Shown here: positions 56,279-64,000 of the stretch, in pieces
Numbering within the stretch: position 1 is the stretch's first letter
Layout of the letters: every line of letters starts with the position of its first letter
DNA from: Pseudomonas sp. SDI
GTDB lineage: Bacteria > Pseudomonadota > Gammaproteobacteria > Pseudomonadales > Pseudomonadaceae
Length of the DNA stretch: 64,000 nucleotides
Direction: 5' to 3'
NCBI RefSeq assembly: GCF_003105155.1
Contig: NZ_QETK01000006.1
Span: 1 to 64,000, forward strand
Notes under the pieces: model-generated
Database searches by the model: none
What the model was told of the DNA's origin: nothing
Seen by the model: only the letters and a program-made list of their open reading frames with translations
Made by a program: the position numbers and the translations under genes

Positions 56279-56335
56279 GGTGCGACGCCATGCGGCGTTG
56301 TACCCGGCCCTGCTGAACGTCATTCGGAGAGAGAC

Positions 56336-57688
56336 ATGAGTGCGCTCTATATGATTATCGGCACCCTGGTGGCATTGGGTGTGCTGGTTACCTTTCACGA
56401 ATTCGGTCACTTCTGGGTGGCGCGGCGCTGTGGCGTCAAGGTGCTGCGTTTTTCCGTCGGCTTCGGCATGCCGCTGCTGCGCTGGCACGACCGTCAGGGT
56501 ACCGAGTTCGTGGTCGCGGCGATTCCCCTGGGGGGCTACGTCAAGATGCTCGACGAGCGCGAAGGCGAGGTGCCGCTCGACCAGCTCGATCAATCGTTCA
56601 ATCGCAAGTCGGTACGCCAGCGTATTGCTATCGTCGCGGCGGGCCCGATTGCCAACTTCCTCCTGGCCATCGTGTTCTTCTGGGCCCTGGCCATGCTCGG
56701 TAGCCAGCAGGTGCGGCCGGTCATCGGTGGGGTAGAAGCGGGTAGCATCGCTGCGCTCGCCGGGCTTGGCGCTGGCCAGGAAATCGTTGCCGTCGACGGC
56801 AAGCCGACCAATGGCTGGGCGGCGGTCAACCTGCAACTGGTGCGGCGCCTGGGCGAAAGCGGTTCGCTGCAGGTCACCGTACGTAATGAAGGCAACAGCG
56901 CCGGCAGTGCGCACGTGCTGGCCCTGGACAACTGGCTCAAGGGAACCGAGGAGCCGGACCCGATCCGCTCGCTGGGTATCAAGCCTTGGCGTCCGGCCCT
57001 GGCCCCGGTGCTCGCCGAACTGGATCCGAAAGGCCCGGCGCAAGCCGCTGGTCTGAAAACCGGTGATCGCCTGCTGGCCCTCGATGGCCAGGCGCTCAGC
57101 GATTGGCAGCAAGTGGTCGATACCGTGCGTGGGCGTGCCGGCAGCAAGGTCGTGCTGCGCGTCGAGCGTGACGGGGCGACGCTGGAGCTGCCTGTCACCC
57201 TCGCCAGTCGCGGCGAAGGCAAGAATGCCAGCGGTTACCTGGGGGCTGGGGTCAAGGCCGTGGAGTGGCCAGCAGCCATGCTGCGCGAGGTCAGTTACGG
57301 ACCGCTGGAGGGCTTTGTAGAAGGCGTTTCGCGGACCTGGAACATGAGCGTCCTGACCCTCGATTCGCTGAAGAAAATGCTCTTCGGCGAGCTCTCGGTA
57401 AAAAACTTGAGCGGACCGATAACGATTGCTAAAGTGGCGGGCGCTTCGGCCCAGTCGGGCGTTGGAGATTTCCTTAATTTCCTCGCTTACCTGAGCATTA
57501 GCCTGGGGGTTCTTAACTTGCTGCCCATTCCTGTACTGGATGGGGGGCATTTGCTGTTCTACCTGATCGAGTGGGCGCGTGGTCGTCCGCTCTCGGATCG
57601 GGTGCAAGGTTGGGGGATCCAGATCGGTATCAGTTTGGTAGTCGGGGTGATGTTGCTTGCCCTGATCAACGATTTGGGTCGACTGTAA
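56336..57688 (+). CDS. rseP: Site-2 protease RseP (MucP-like)
   Basis: A 450-residue intramembrane zinc protease that cleaves the anti-sigma factor (MucA/RseA) to release AlgU/RpoE. The zinc site HEFGH lies in TM1 (residues 22-26), two PDZ domains occupy about 125-300, and the second zinc motif NLLPIPVLDGGH is near 400. It is followed by bamA, as in most proteobacteria. It offers a link to the AlgU-like promoter seen upstream of the DUF4398 gene. Confidence 0.96.
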   Translation: MSALYMIIGTLVALGVLVTFHEFGHFWVARRCGVKVLRFSVGFGMPLLRWHDRQGTEFVVAAIPLGGYVKMLDEREGEVPLDQLDQSFNRKSVRQRIAIVAAGPIANFLLAIVFFWALAMLGSQQVRPVIGGVEAGSIAALAGLGAGQEIVAVDGKPTNGWAAVNLQLVRRLGESGSLQVTVRNEGNSAGSAHVLALDNWLKGTEEPDPIRSLGIKPWRPALAPVLAELDPKGPAQAAGLKTGDRLLALDGQALSDWQQVVDTVRGRAGSKVVLRVERDGATLELPVTLASRGEGKNASGYLGAGVKAVEWPAAMLREVSYGPLEGFVEGVSRTWNMSVLTLDSLKKMLFGELSVKNLSGPITIAKVAGASAQSGVGDFLNFLAYLSISLGVLNLLPIPVLDGGHLLFYLIEWARGRPLSDRVQGWGIQIGISLVVGVMLLALINDLGRL

Positions 57689-57706
57689 AGCTTCGCTCAA
57701 TTGCGA

Positions 57707-57729
57707 ACCTGCCGCCTTTCGCGGCAGGT
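57707..57729 (+). terminator. Hairpin between rseP and bamA
   Basis: A 9-bp perfect stem (ACCTGCCGC 57707-57715, GCGGCAGGT 57721-57729) with loop ctttc, followed by CGTTTATT. A partial terminator or processing site that could separate bamA expression from upstream genes. Confidence 0.6.
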
Positions 57730-57762
57730 CGTTTATTGCCAGTTGGAATAAGAAAGGACTTC

Positions 57763-60111
57763 ATGAAACGTCTGCTGCTAACTGCGGTTCTCGCCGTACT
57801 GATGATCGCTGAAGTTCACGCCGAGTCCTTCACCATCTCCGATATTCGTGTCAATGGCCTGCAGCGGGTTTCCGCTGGCAGCGTCTTCGGTGCGTTGCCA
57901 TTGAACGTTGGTGACCAGGCGGACGATCGTCGCCTGGTGGATTCGACCCGTGCGCTGTTCAAGACCGGGTTCTTCCAGGACATCCAACTGGGTCGCGACG
58001 GCAACGTCCTGATCATCACCGTGGTTGAGCGTCCTTCCGTTTCGAGCATCGAAATCGAAGGCAACAAGGCCATCAGCACCGAAGACCTGATGAAGGGTCT
58101 GAAGCAATCGGGCCTGGCCGAAGGTGAAATCTTCCAGCGTGCGACCCTCGAAGGCGTGCGTAACGAACTGCAACGCCAGTACGTCGCCCAGGGCCGCTAT
58201 TCGGCCGAGGTGGACGCCGAGGTGGTGCCGCAACCGCGTAACCGGGTGGGTCTGAAGATCAAGATCAACGAAGGCACCGTGGCGGCGATCCAGCACATCA
58301 ACGTGGTCGGCAACACCGTCTTCAGCGACGAAGACCTCGCCACTCTGTTCGAGCTGAAAACCACCAACTGGCTGTCGTTCTTCAAGAACGACGACAAGTA
58401 TGCCCGCGAAAAGCTCTCTGGTGACTTGGAGCGTCTGCGTTCCTACTACCTGGACCGTGGCTACATCAATATGGACATCGCGTCCACCCAGGTGTCGATC
58501 ACCCCGGACAAGAAACACGTCTACATCACCGTCAACGTCAACGAAGGCGAGAAGTACACGGTTCGTGACGTCAAGCTCTCCGGCGACCTGAAGGTCCCGG
58601 AAGATCAGGTCAAGGCGCTGCTGCTGGTGCAACCTGGCCAGGTCTTCTCGCGCAAGGTGATGACCACCACATCCGAGCTGATCACCCGCCGCCTGGGTAA
58701 CGAAGGCTACACCTTCGCCAACGTCAACGGCGTGCCACAGCCTCACGATGACGACCACACCGTCGATATCATGTTCGTGGTCGATCCGGGCAAGCGTGCC
58801 TACGTCAACCGCATCAACTTCCGCGGCAACACCAAGTCCGAAGACGAAGTGCTGCGTCGTGAAATGCGCCAGATGGAAGGTGGCTGGGCGTCGACCTACC
58901 TGATCGACCAGTCCAAGACCCGTCTGGAGCGCCTGGGCTTCTTCAAGGAAGTCAACGTCGAGACCCCGGCCGTACCGGGTACCGATGACCAGGTCGACGT
59001 GAACTACAGCGTCGAAGAGCAAGCGTCCGGTTCGATCACTGCAAGCGTCGGTTTCGCCCAGAGCGCCGGCCTGATCCTCGGCGGTTCGATCAGCCAGAAC
59101 AACTTCCTCGGTACCGGTAACAAGGTGTCCATCGGCCTGACCCGCAGCGAATACCAGAGCCGCTACAACTTCGGTTACGTTGACCCCTACTGGACCGCCG
59201 ACGGCGTGAGCCTGGGTTACAACGCCTTCTACCGCACCACCAACTACGACGACCTCGACGTCGACGTGGCCAGCTATGCGGTCGACAGCCTGGGTGCCGG
59301 CGTCAGCGTGGGCTACCCGATCAGCGAAACCTCGCGTCTGACCTTCGGCCTGGCGGTACAACAGGACAAGATCAAGACCGGTAAGTACACCGTTGACGAG
59401 ATCTTCGATTTCGTTAAACAGGAAGGCGACAACTACCTGAACTTCAAGGCGTCGGCCGGCTGGTCCGAGTCCACCTTGAACAAAGGTGTCCTGGCTACCC
59501 GCGGTCACTCGCAAAGCCTGACCCTGGAAGCCACTACTCCAGGTAGCGACCTGTCGTTCTTCAAACTGGATTACCGTGGTCAGCTGTTCAAGCCGATCAC
59601 CAACGATTACACCCTGCGCCTGCACTCTGAACTGGGGTATGGCGATGGCTTCGGTTCCACTTCGGGCCTGCCGTTCTACGAGAACTACTACGCCGGTGGC
59701 TTCAACTCGGTACGTGGTTTCAAGGACAGCAGCCTGGGGCCACGCAGTACACCTAGTACCGGCAAGAACCCTGGCACCGTGCTCGACCCGGATCAGGACC
59801 CGCTGCCGTTCGGTGGTAACGTGCTCGTCCAGGGCGGTATGGAACTGCTGTTCCCGCTGCCATTCGTCAAGGATCAGCGTTCGCTGCGTACCTCTGTGTT
59901 CTGGGATGTGGGTAACGTGTTCGACACCAACTGCGGCTCCAAGCCGGACTGCGAAAAACTCGGCCTGTCGGGCTTGGCCAGCTCCGTTGGTCTGGGCGTG
60001 ACCTGGATTACCGCCCTGGGCCCGTTGAGCTTCAGCCTGGCAATGCCGATCAAGAAGCCGGACGACGCCGATACCCAGGTGTTCCAATTCTCTCTGGGTC
60101 AGACCTTCTAA
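57763..60111 (+). CDS. bamA: Outer-membrane protein assembly factor BamA
   Basis: A 782-residue Omp85 protein, core of the BAM complex that inserts outer-membrane beta-barrels. The signal peptide is MKRLLLTAVLAVLMIAEVHA. Five POTRA domains span about 22-420, followed by a 16-strand barrel with the loop-6 VRGF motif (GGFNSVRGFKDSSLG) and C-terminal Phe (FSLGQTF). ATG at 57763 has AGAAAGGA upstream. A long open frame on the other strand is an overlap artefact. Confidence 0.97.
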   Translation: MKRLLLTAVLAVLMIAEVHAESFTISDIRVNGLQRVSAGSVFGALPLNVGDQADDRRLVDSTRALFKTGFFQDIQLGRDGNVLIITVVERPSVSSIEIEGNKAISTEDLMKGLKQSGLAEGEIFQRATLEGVRNELQRQYVAQGRYSAEVDAEVVPQPRNRVGLKIKINEGTVAAIQHINVVGNTVFSDEDLATLFELKTTNWLSFFKNDDKYAREKLSGDLERLRSYYLDRGYINMDIASTQVSITPDKKHVYITVNVNEGEKYTVRDVKLSGDLKVPEDQVKALLLVQPGQVFSRKVMTTTSELITRRLGNEGYTFANVNGVPQPHDDDHTVDIMFVVDPGKRAYVNRINFRGNTKSEDEVLRREMRQMEGGWASTYLIDQSKTRLERLGFFKEVNVETPAVPGTDDQVDVNYSVEEQASGSITASVGFAQSAGLILGGSISQNNFLGTGNKVSIGLTRSEYQSRYNFGYVDPYWTADGVSLGYNAFYRTTNYDDLDVDVASYAVDSLGAGVSVGYPISETSRLTFGLAVQQDKIKTGKYTVDEIFDFVKQEGDNYLNFKASAGWSESTLNKGVLATRGHSQSLTLEATTPGSDLSFFKLDYRGQLFKPITNDYTLRLHSELGYGDGFGSTSGLPFYENYYAGGFNSVRGFKDSSLGPRSTPSTGKNPGTVLDPDQDPLPFGGNVLVQGGMELLFPLPFVKDQRSLRTSVFWDVGNVFDTNCGSKPDCEKLGLSGLASSVGLGVTWITALGPLSFSLAMPIKKPDDADTQVFQFSLGQTF

Positions 60112-60156
60112 GGGTCTGCCCCGCGTAAACGACAACGGATTCTGTAGGAGTGCATC

Positions 60157-60660
60157 GTGCGTAAGTTGACCCAACTGGCTGTACTGGCTGCGACCCTGGT
60201 TGCTACCCCGGCCTTCGCTGAAATGAAGATCGCGGTTCTGAACTATCAGATGGCGCTGCTCGAATCTGACGCGGCGAAGAAATACGCTGTCGATGCCGAG
60301 AAGAAGTTCGGTCCGCAACTGACCAAACTGAAGAACCTGGAAAGCAGCGCCCAGGGCATCAAGGACCGCCTGATGAAAGGTGGCGACAAGATGGCCCAGC
60401 CTGAGCGTGAGCGTCTGGAGCTCGAGTTCAAGCAGAAAGCCCGCGACTACCAGTTCCAGTCCAAGGAACTGAACGAGTCCAAGGCCGTCGCCGATCGCGA
60501 TATGCTCAAGCAGCTCAAGCCGAAGCTGGATGGCGCCGTCGAGGAAGTGATCAAGAAAGGCGCGTTCGACCTGGTGCTCGAGCGTGGTGCGGTCATTGAT
60601 GTCAAACCTCAGTACGACATCACCCGCCAAGTCATCGAGCGCATGAACCAAGCGCGTTGA
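60157..60660 (+). CDS. skp: Periplasmic chaperone Skp (OmpH)
   Basis: A 167-residue periplasmic chaperone. The signal peptide ends LVATPAFA and the mature part has the Skp beta-core ([20 protein letters not shown]) and long helical tentacles (about 40-120). It holds unfolded outer-membrane proteins for BamA. GTG at 60157 is the start (AGGAG seven bases upstream). Two bp separate its stop from the lpxD start. Confidence 0.95.
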   Translation: MRKLTQLAVLAATLVATPAFAEMKIAVLNYQMALLESDAAKKYAVDAEKKFGPQLTKLKNLESSAQGIKDRLMKGGDKMAQPERERLELEFKQKARDYQFQSKELNESKAVADRDMLKQLKPKLDGAVEEVIKKGAFDLVLERGAVIDVKPQYDITRQVIERMNQAR

Positions 60661-60662
60661 AC

Positions 60663-61718
60663 ATGACCCCGACCCTGAAACTCGGCCAACTGGCCGAGTT
60701 CCTCGGCGCCACCCTGCGTGGCCCCGAGGAACTGGACATCACCGGCCTTGCGACCCTGCAGGAAGCCGGTGCCGGGCAGCTGAGCTTCCTGGCCAATCCG
60801 CACTATCGCAAATTCCTGCCGGACACCAAGGCGGCAGCGGTGCTGCTCAAGGCCGACGATGCCGAAGGCTTCGCCGGGCATGCGTTGATCGTGCCCGATC
60901 CGTACCTGGCGTATGCGCGGGTTTCTCATCTGTTCGATCCAAAGCCCAAGGCTGTGGCGGGAATTCATCCCAGCGCCGTGGTGGCTGTGGATGCCCAGGT
61001 GGATGCCAGCGCCAGTATCGGTGCGTTTGCGGTGATCGAAAGCGGCGCGCAGATCGGTGCCGGCGTCACCATTGGCGCGCAGTGCTTCATTGGCGCACGC
61101 AGCGTGGTTGGCGAAGGTGGCTGGCTGGCACCGCGCGTGACCCTTTACCACGACGTGCGCATCGGCAAGCGCGTGGTGATTCAGTCGGGCGCTGTGCTGG
61201 GCGGTGAAGGTTTCGGCTTTGCCAATGAGAAGGGCGTGTGGCAGAAGATCGCCCAGATCGGTGGTGTGAGCATCGGCGACGACGTCGAAATCGGTGTGAA
61301 CACGGCAATCGATCGCGGCGCACTGGCCGATACCTGTATCGGCAATGGGGTCAAGCTCGACAACCAGATCCAGATTGCCCACAACGTGCAGGTCGGTGAC
61401 CATACCGCCATGGCCGCGTGCGTCGGCATTTCCGGCAGCACCAAGATTGGCAAGCATTGCACCATCGCTGGCGGCGTCGGCATGGTGGGGCATATTGAAA
61501 TCTGTGATGGCGTTTTCGTTTCCGGGATGACCATGGTCACCCGCTCCATTACCGAACCGGGCGGCTATTCTTCCGGTACGGCGATGCAGACGCTGGGCGA
61601 TTGGCGCAAAAGTGCCGCGCGTATTCGCCAGCTGGACGAGATGGCAAAACGGCTTCAACAGCTGGAAAAGCGTGTCGATGCCGTGACCTCAGGCGGCAAA
61701 GCTTCATCTGAAGGCTGA
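60663..61718 (+). CDS. lpxD: UDP-3-O-(3-hydroxyacyl)glucosamine N-acyltransferase
   Basis: A 351-residue lipid A biosynthesis enzyme adding the second acyl chain to UDP-3-acyl-glucosamine. An N-terminal uridine-binding domain is followed by a left-handed beta-helix of hexapeptides ([17 protein letters not shown], then [16 protein letters not shown]); the catalytic His lies in the [15 protein letters not shown] stretch. ATG at 60663 directly follows the skp stop. Confidence 0.95.
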   Translation: MTPTLKLGQLAEFLGATLRGPEELDITGLATLQEAGAGQLSFLANPHYRKFLPDTKAAAVLLKADDAEGFAGHALIVPDPYLAYARVSHLFDPKPKAVAGIHPSAVVAVDAQVDASASIGAFAVIESGAQIGAGVTIGAQCFIGARSVVGEGGWLAPRVTLYHDVRIGKRVVIQSGAVLGGEGFGFANEKGVWQKIAQIGGVSIGDDVEIGVNTAIDRGALADTCIGNGVKLDNQIQIAHNVQVGDHTAMAACVGISGSTKIGKHCTIAGGVGMVGHIEICDGVFVSGMTMVTRSITEPGGYSSGTAMQTLGDWRKSAARIRQLDEMAKRLQQLEKRVDAVTSGGKASSEG

Positions 61719-61829
61719 TACCATTTCCTGATCAAGAGCTGACAGCCGCTGAACTGCTCTCTTGATTTGCAAAAGGAGCGCTGTGCGAAGGCCGGCGCTC
61801 CCTATCTTTACTACAGGCTTCCCCCCGAA

Positions 61830-62270
61830 ATGATGGACATCAACGAGATTCGCGAATACCTGCCTCACCGTTACCCGTTCCTGCTCGTGGACCGGGTAGT
61901 GGACCTGGACGTAGAGGGTCAGCGCATTCGTGCCTACAAGAATGTCAGCATCAACGAGCCGTTCTTCAATGGTCACTTCCCTGCGCATCCAATCATGCCG
62001 GGCGTGCTGATCATCGAAGCCATGGCCCAGGCGGCCGGCATCCTCGGCTTCAAGATGCTCGACGTCAAACCGGCGGACGGCACGCTGTACTACTTCGTCG
62101 GCTCCGACAAGCTGCGCTTCCGTCAGCCTGTGTTGCCGGGCGACCAACTGATCCTCGAAGCCAAGTTCATCAGTTGCAAGCGCCAGATCTGGAAGTTCGA
62201 ATGCCAGGCGTCGGTTGACGGCAAGCCGGTATGCTCGGCCGAGATCATCTGCGCGGAACGCAAACTATGA
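61830..62270 (+). CDS. fabZ: 3-hydroxyacyl-ACP dehydratase FabZ
   Basis: A 146-residue hot-dog-fold dehydratase of fatty acid synthesis. The catalytic His and Glu are in [20 protein letters not shown]. The N-terminus [19 protein letters not shown] matches Pseudomonas FabZ, fixing ATG 61830. Its stop overlaps the lpxA start (ATGA); it shares its hydroxyacyl-ACP pool with LpxA and LpxD. A 111-bp gap from lpxD holds no other gene. Confidence 0.97.
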   Translation: MMDINEIREYLPHRYPFLLVDRVVDLDVEGQRIRAYKNVSINEPFFNGHFPAHPIMPGVLIIEAMAQAAGILGFKMLDVKPADGTLYYFVGSDKLRFRQPVLPGDQLILEAKFISCKRQIWKFECQASVDGKPVCSAEIICAERKL

Positions 62271-63043
62271 GTTTGATTGACCCTCGGGCAATCATCGATC
62301 CGACGGCGAAGCTCGCCGACGGTGTCGAGGTCGGCCCATGGTCGATCATCGGCGCTGGGGTCGAGATCGGGGAAGGGACCGTCATCGGTCCGCACGTTGT
62401 GCTCAAAGGACCGACCCGTATCGGCAAGCACAACCGCATCTATCAGTTCTCCTCGGTTGGCGAAGACACCCCGGACCTCAAGTACAAGGGTGAAGAAACG
62501 CGCCTGGTGATCGGCGATCACAACGTGATCCGCGAAGGCGTGACCATTCACCGTGGCACCGTGCAGGACCGCAGCGAAACCACGCTGGGCGATCACAACC
62601 TGATCATGGCCTACGCGCACATCGGTCACGACAGTGTCATCGGTAACCATTGCATCCTGGTCAACAACACCGCCCTTGCCGGGCATGTGCATGTTGACGA
62701 CTGGGCGATCCTTTCCGGGTTCACGCTGGTGCATCAGTTCTGCCATATCGGCGCCCACAGCTTCTCCGGCATGGGTACTGCCATTGGCAAGGATGTTCCG
62801 GCCTTCGTCACCGTGTTCGGTAACCCGGCCGAAGCCCGCAGCATGAATTTCGAAGGCATGCGCCGTCGCGGATTCAGCGAGGATGCCATTCATGCACTGC
62901 GTCGCGCCTACAAGGTGGTCTACCGTCAGGGCCTGACCGTCGACCAGGCGATTGCCGAGCTCGAAGAAGCGTCGCAGCAGTTCCCGGAAGTGGAAATGTT
63001 CCGCCAGTCCATCCAGACCTCCGCCCGCGGCATCACCCGCTGA
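62267..63043 (+). CDS. lpxA: UDP-N-acetylglucosamine O-acyltransferase
   Basis: A 258-residue enzyme for the first step of lipid A synthesis. It is a beta-helix of hexapeptide repeats ([20 protein letters not shown] onward) with catalytic His near 121 ([15 protein letters not shown]) and the acyl-length ruler region around residues 170-175. The start overlaps the fabZ stop by 4 bp; lpxB follows after 1 bp. Confidence 0.97.
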   Translation: MSLIDPRAIIDPTAKLADGVEVGPWSIIGAGVEIGEGTVIGPHVVLKGPTRIGKHNRIYQFSSVGEDTPDLKYKGEETRLVIGDHNVIREGVTIHRGTVQDRSETTLGDHNLIMAYAHIGHDSVIGNHCILVNNTALAGHVHVDDWAILSGFTLVHQFCHIGAHSFSGMGTAIGKDVPAFVTVFGNPAEARSMNFEGMRRRGFSEDAIHALRRAYKVVYRQGLTVDQAIAELEEASQQFPEVEMFRQSIQTSARGITR

Positions 63044-63044
63044 T

Positions 63045-64000
63045 ATGGCGGCTCTGTGCGTCGCGCTGGTGGCCGGTGAGGCCAGCGGCGATATTCTTGG
63101 CTCCGGCCTGATGCGTGCGCTGAAGGCGCGCCACCCGGAGGTGCGCTTTATCGGTGTCGGCGGCCCGCTGATGGAAGCCGAGGGGCTGCGCTCCTACTTC
63201 CCGATGGAGCGCCTGGCGGTGATGGGCCTGGTGGAAGTGCTGGGCCGCCTGCGCGAGTTGCTCAAGCGGCGCAAGGAACTGATCCAGACCCTGATCGGCG
63301 AAAAGCCCGATGTATTCATCGGTATCGATGCGCCGGACTTCACCCTTAATATCGAACTCAAACTGCGTCAGGCCGGGATCAAGACCGTGCACTACGTCAG
63401 CCCGTCGGTCTGGGCCTGGCGGCAGAAGCGTGTGCTGAAGATCCGCGAAGGCTGCGACCTGATGCTGACGCTGTTCCCGTTCGAAGCCAAATTCTACGAA
63501 GAGCAGGGCGTGCCCGTGCGCTTCGTCGGTCACCCACTGGCCGATACCATCCCGCTGGATGCCGACCGCAGTGCTGCACGTGCGGCGCTGGGGCTGGCCG
63601 ATGGACCGCTGGTGGCGTTGATGCCGGGCAGCCGTGGCGGTGAAGTCGGCCGTCTTGGCGCGCTGTTCCTCGATAGCGCACAGCGTCTGCGCGAACTGGT
63701 GCCAGGGGTGCGTTTCGTATCCCCGTGCGCCAACCCGGCGCGGCGCCAGCAACTGGAACAGATGCTCGAAGGTCGTGACCTGCCGCTGACCCTGCTCGAC
63801 GGCCAGTCGCACCAGGCCTTGGCGGCTTGTGACGCGGTGCTGATCGCCTCGGGCACCGCCACCCTTGAAGCGCTGCTGTTCAAACGGCCGATGGTGGTGG
63901 CCTATCGCCTGGCACCATTGACCTACTGGATTCTCAAACGTCTGGTGAAAAGCCCCTACGTGTCCTTGCCCAACCTGCTGGCTCAGCGCCTGCTGGTTCC
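63045..64000 (+). CDS. lpxB: Lipid A disaccharide synthase (5' part, cut by window end)
   Basis: The first 318 codons of lpxB, which joins UDP-diacylglucosamine and lipid X into the lipid A disaccharide. The N-terminal [28 protein letters not shown] and [12 protein letters not shown] motifs are typical GT19 signatures. ATG at 63045 lies 1 bp after the lpxA stop. The frame is open to the window end, so the last 50-60 residues are outside. Confidence 0.96.
   Translation, partial: MAALCVALVAGEASGDILGSGLMRALKARHPEVRFIGVGGPLMEAEGLRSYFPMERLAVMGLVEVLGRLRELLKRRKELIQTLIGEKPDVFIGIDAPDFTLNIELKLRQAGIKTVHYVSPSVWAWRQKRVLKIREGCDLMLTLFPFEAKFYEEQGVPVRFVGHPLADTIPLDADRSAARAALGLADGPLVALMPGSRGGEVGRLGALFLDSAQRLRELVPGVRFVSPCANPARRQQLEQMLEGRDLPLTLLDGQSHQALAACDAVLIASGTATLEALLFKRPMVVAYRLAPLTYWILKRLVKSPYVSLPNLLAQRLLV

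Noticed and set aside
54998..57700. 900-codon minus-strand frame opposite dxr and rseP
   Set aside because: Shadow frame; dxr and rseP have all expected motifs.
57778..60651. 957-codon open frame on the minus strand across bamA and skp
   Set aside because: It is a shadow of GC-rich codon structure; bamA and skp on the plus strand have clear domains and signals, and this frame has low-complexity His/Val/Gln-rich content.

Overview
The window is about 64 kb of GC-rich chromosome from a Pseudomonas of the putida/fluorescens type. The evidence is the gene order (wsp cluster, prfB, lysS, ppc, adk, an RND pump, plsB, dapE-ndvB, csd, dapD, dapC, glnD, map, rpsB-tsf-pyrH-frr-uppS-cdsA-dxr-rseP-bamA-skp-lpxD-fabZ-lpxA-lpxB), the Pseudomonas-style REP palindromes between genes, and the protein sequences themselves. 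No rRNA, tRNA, CRISPR array, transposase or phage gene was recognised. Most of the window is core genome; the accessory DNA is confined to a few short stretches.

Region by region. (1) 1-5429: the 3' part of the Wsp surface-sensing cluster (wspC end, wspD, wspE, wspF, wspR), which controls c-di-GMP synthesis. (2) 5600-8306: prfB, with its programmed +1 frameshift, and lysS. (3) 8398-12222: a probable operon of a TetR regulator, a lipoprotein, a DUF1704 (QEGLA) protein with an HExxxH zinc-peptidase motif, a lipoprotein-type alpha/beta hydrolase and a small membrane protein. (4) 12323-13575, minus strand: a DUF4398 lipoprotein and an OmpA-family lipoprotein, with an AlgU-like promoter and two operator-like palindromes upstream. 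(5) 14332-21595: ppc, adk, tsaB, rsmJ and several conserved unknowns. (6) 21596-27991: a MexL-like repressor and a MexJK-like RND pump, separated by about 1.5 kb that holds two convergent unknown genes. (7) 28119-29171: an orphan Rhs-core protein with an AT-rich C-terminal tip. (8) 29244-46372: envelope, lysine and sulfur-transfer genes (YbaY-like lipoprotein, plsB, a cold-shock gene, rlmA, dapE, ndvB, tcdA, csdE-csdA, dapD, an ArsC-like gene, a Na+/H+ antiporter, a two-EF-hand protein, dapC). (9) 46396-64000: glnD, map, then the conserved translation and envelope run from rpsB to lpxB, which is cut by the window end.

How the genes work together. The Wsp genes form one signalling pathway ending in a diguanylate cyclase. 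dapE, dapD and dapC are three steps of the succinylase branch of diaminopimelate/lysine synthesis, here dispersed over about 12 kb. The last 14 kb links translation (S2, EF-Ts, RRF), nucleotide supply (UMP kinase), isoprenoid carrier and phospholipid synthesis (UppS, CdsA, Dxr), outer-membrane protein assembly (RseP, BamA, Skp) and lipid A synthesis (LpxD, FabZ, LpxA, LpxB).

The best candidates for something undescribed are the two genes inserted between the efflux repressor and its pump, the variable tip of the orphan Rhs protein, the DUF1704 operon, the 74-residue EF-hand protein, and a 207-residue Pseudomonas protein built around an exact 61-residue-period duplication. No clearly new multi-gene system could be demonstrated from sequence alone.
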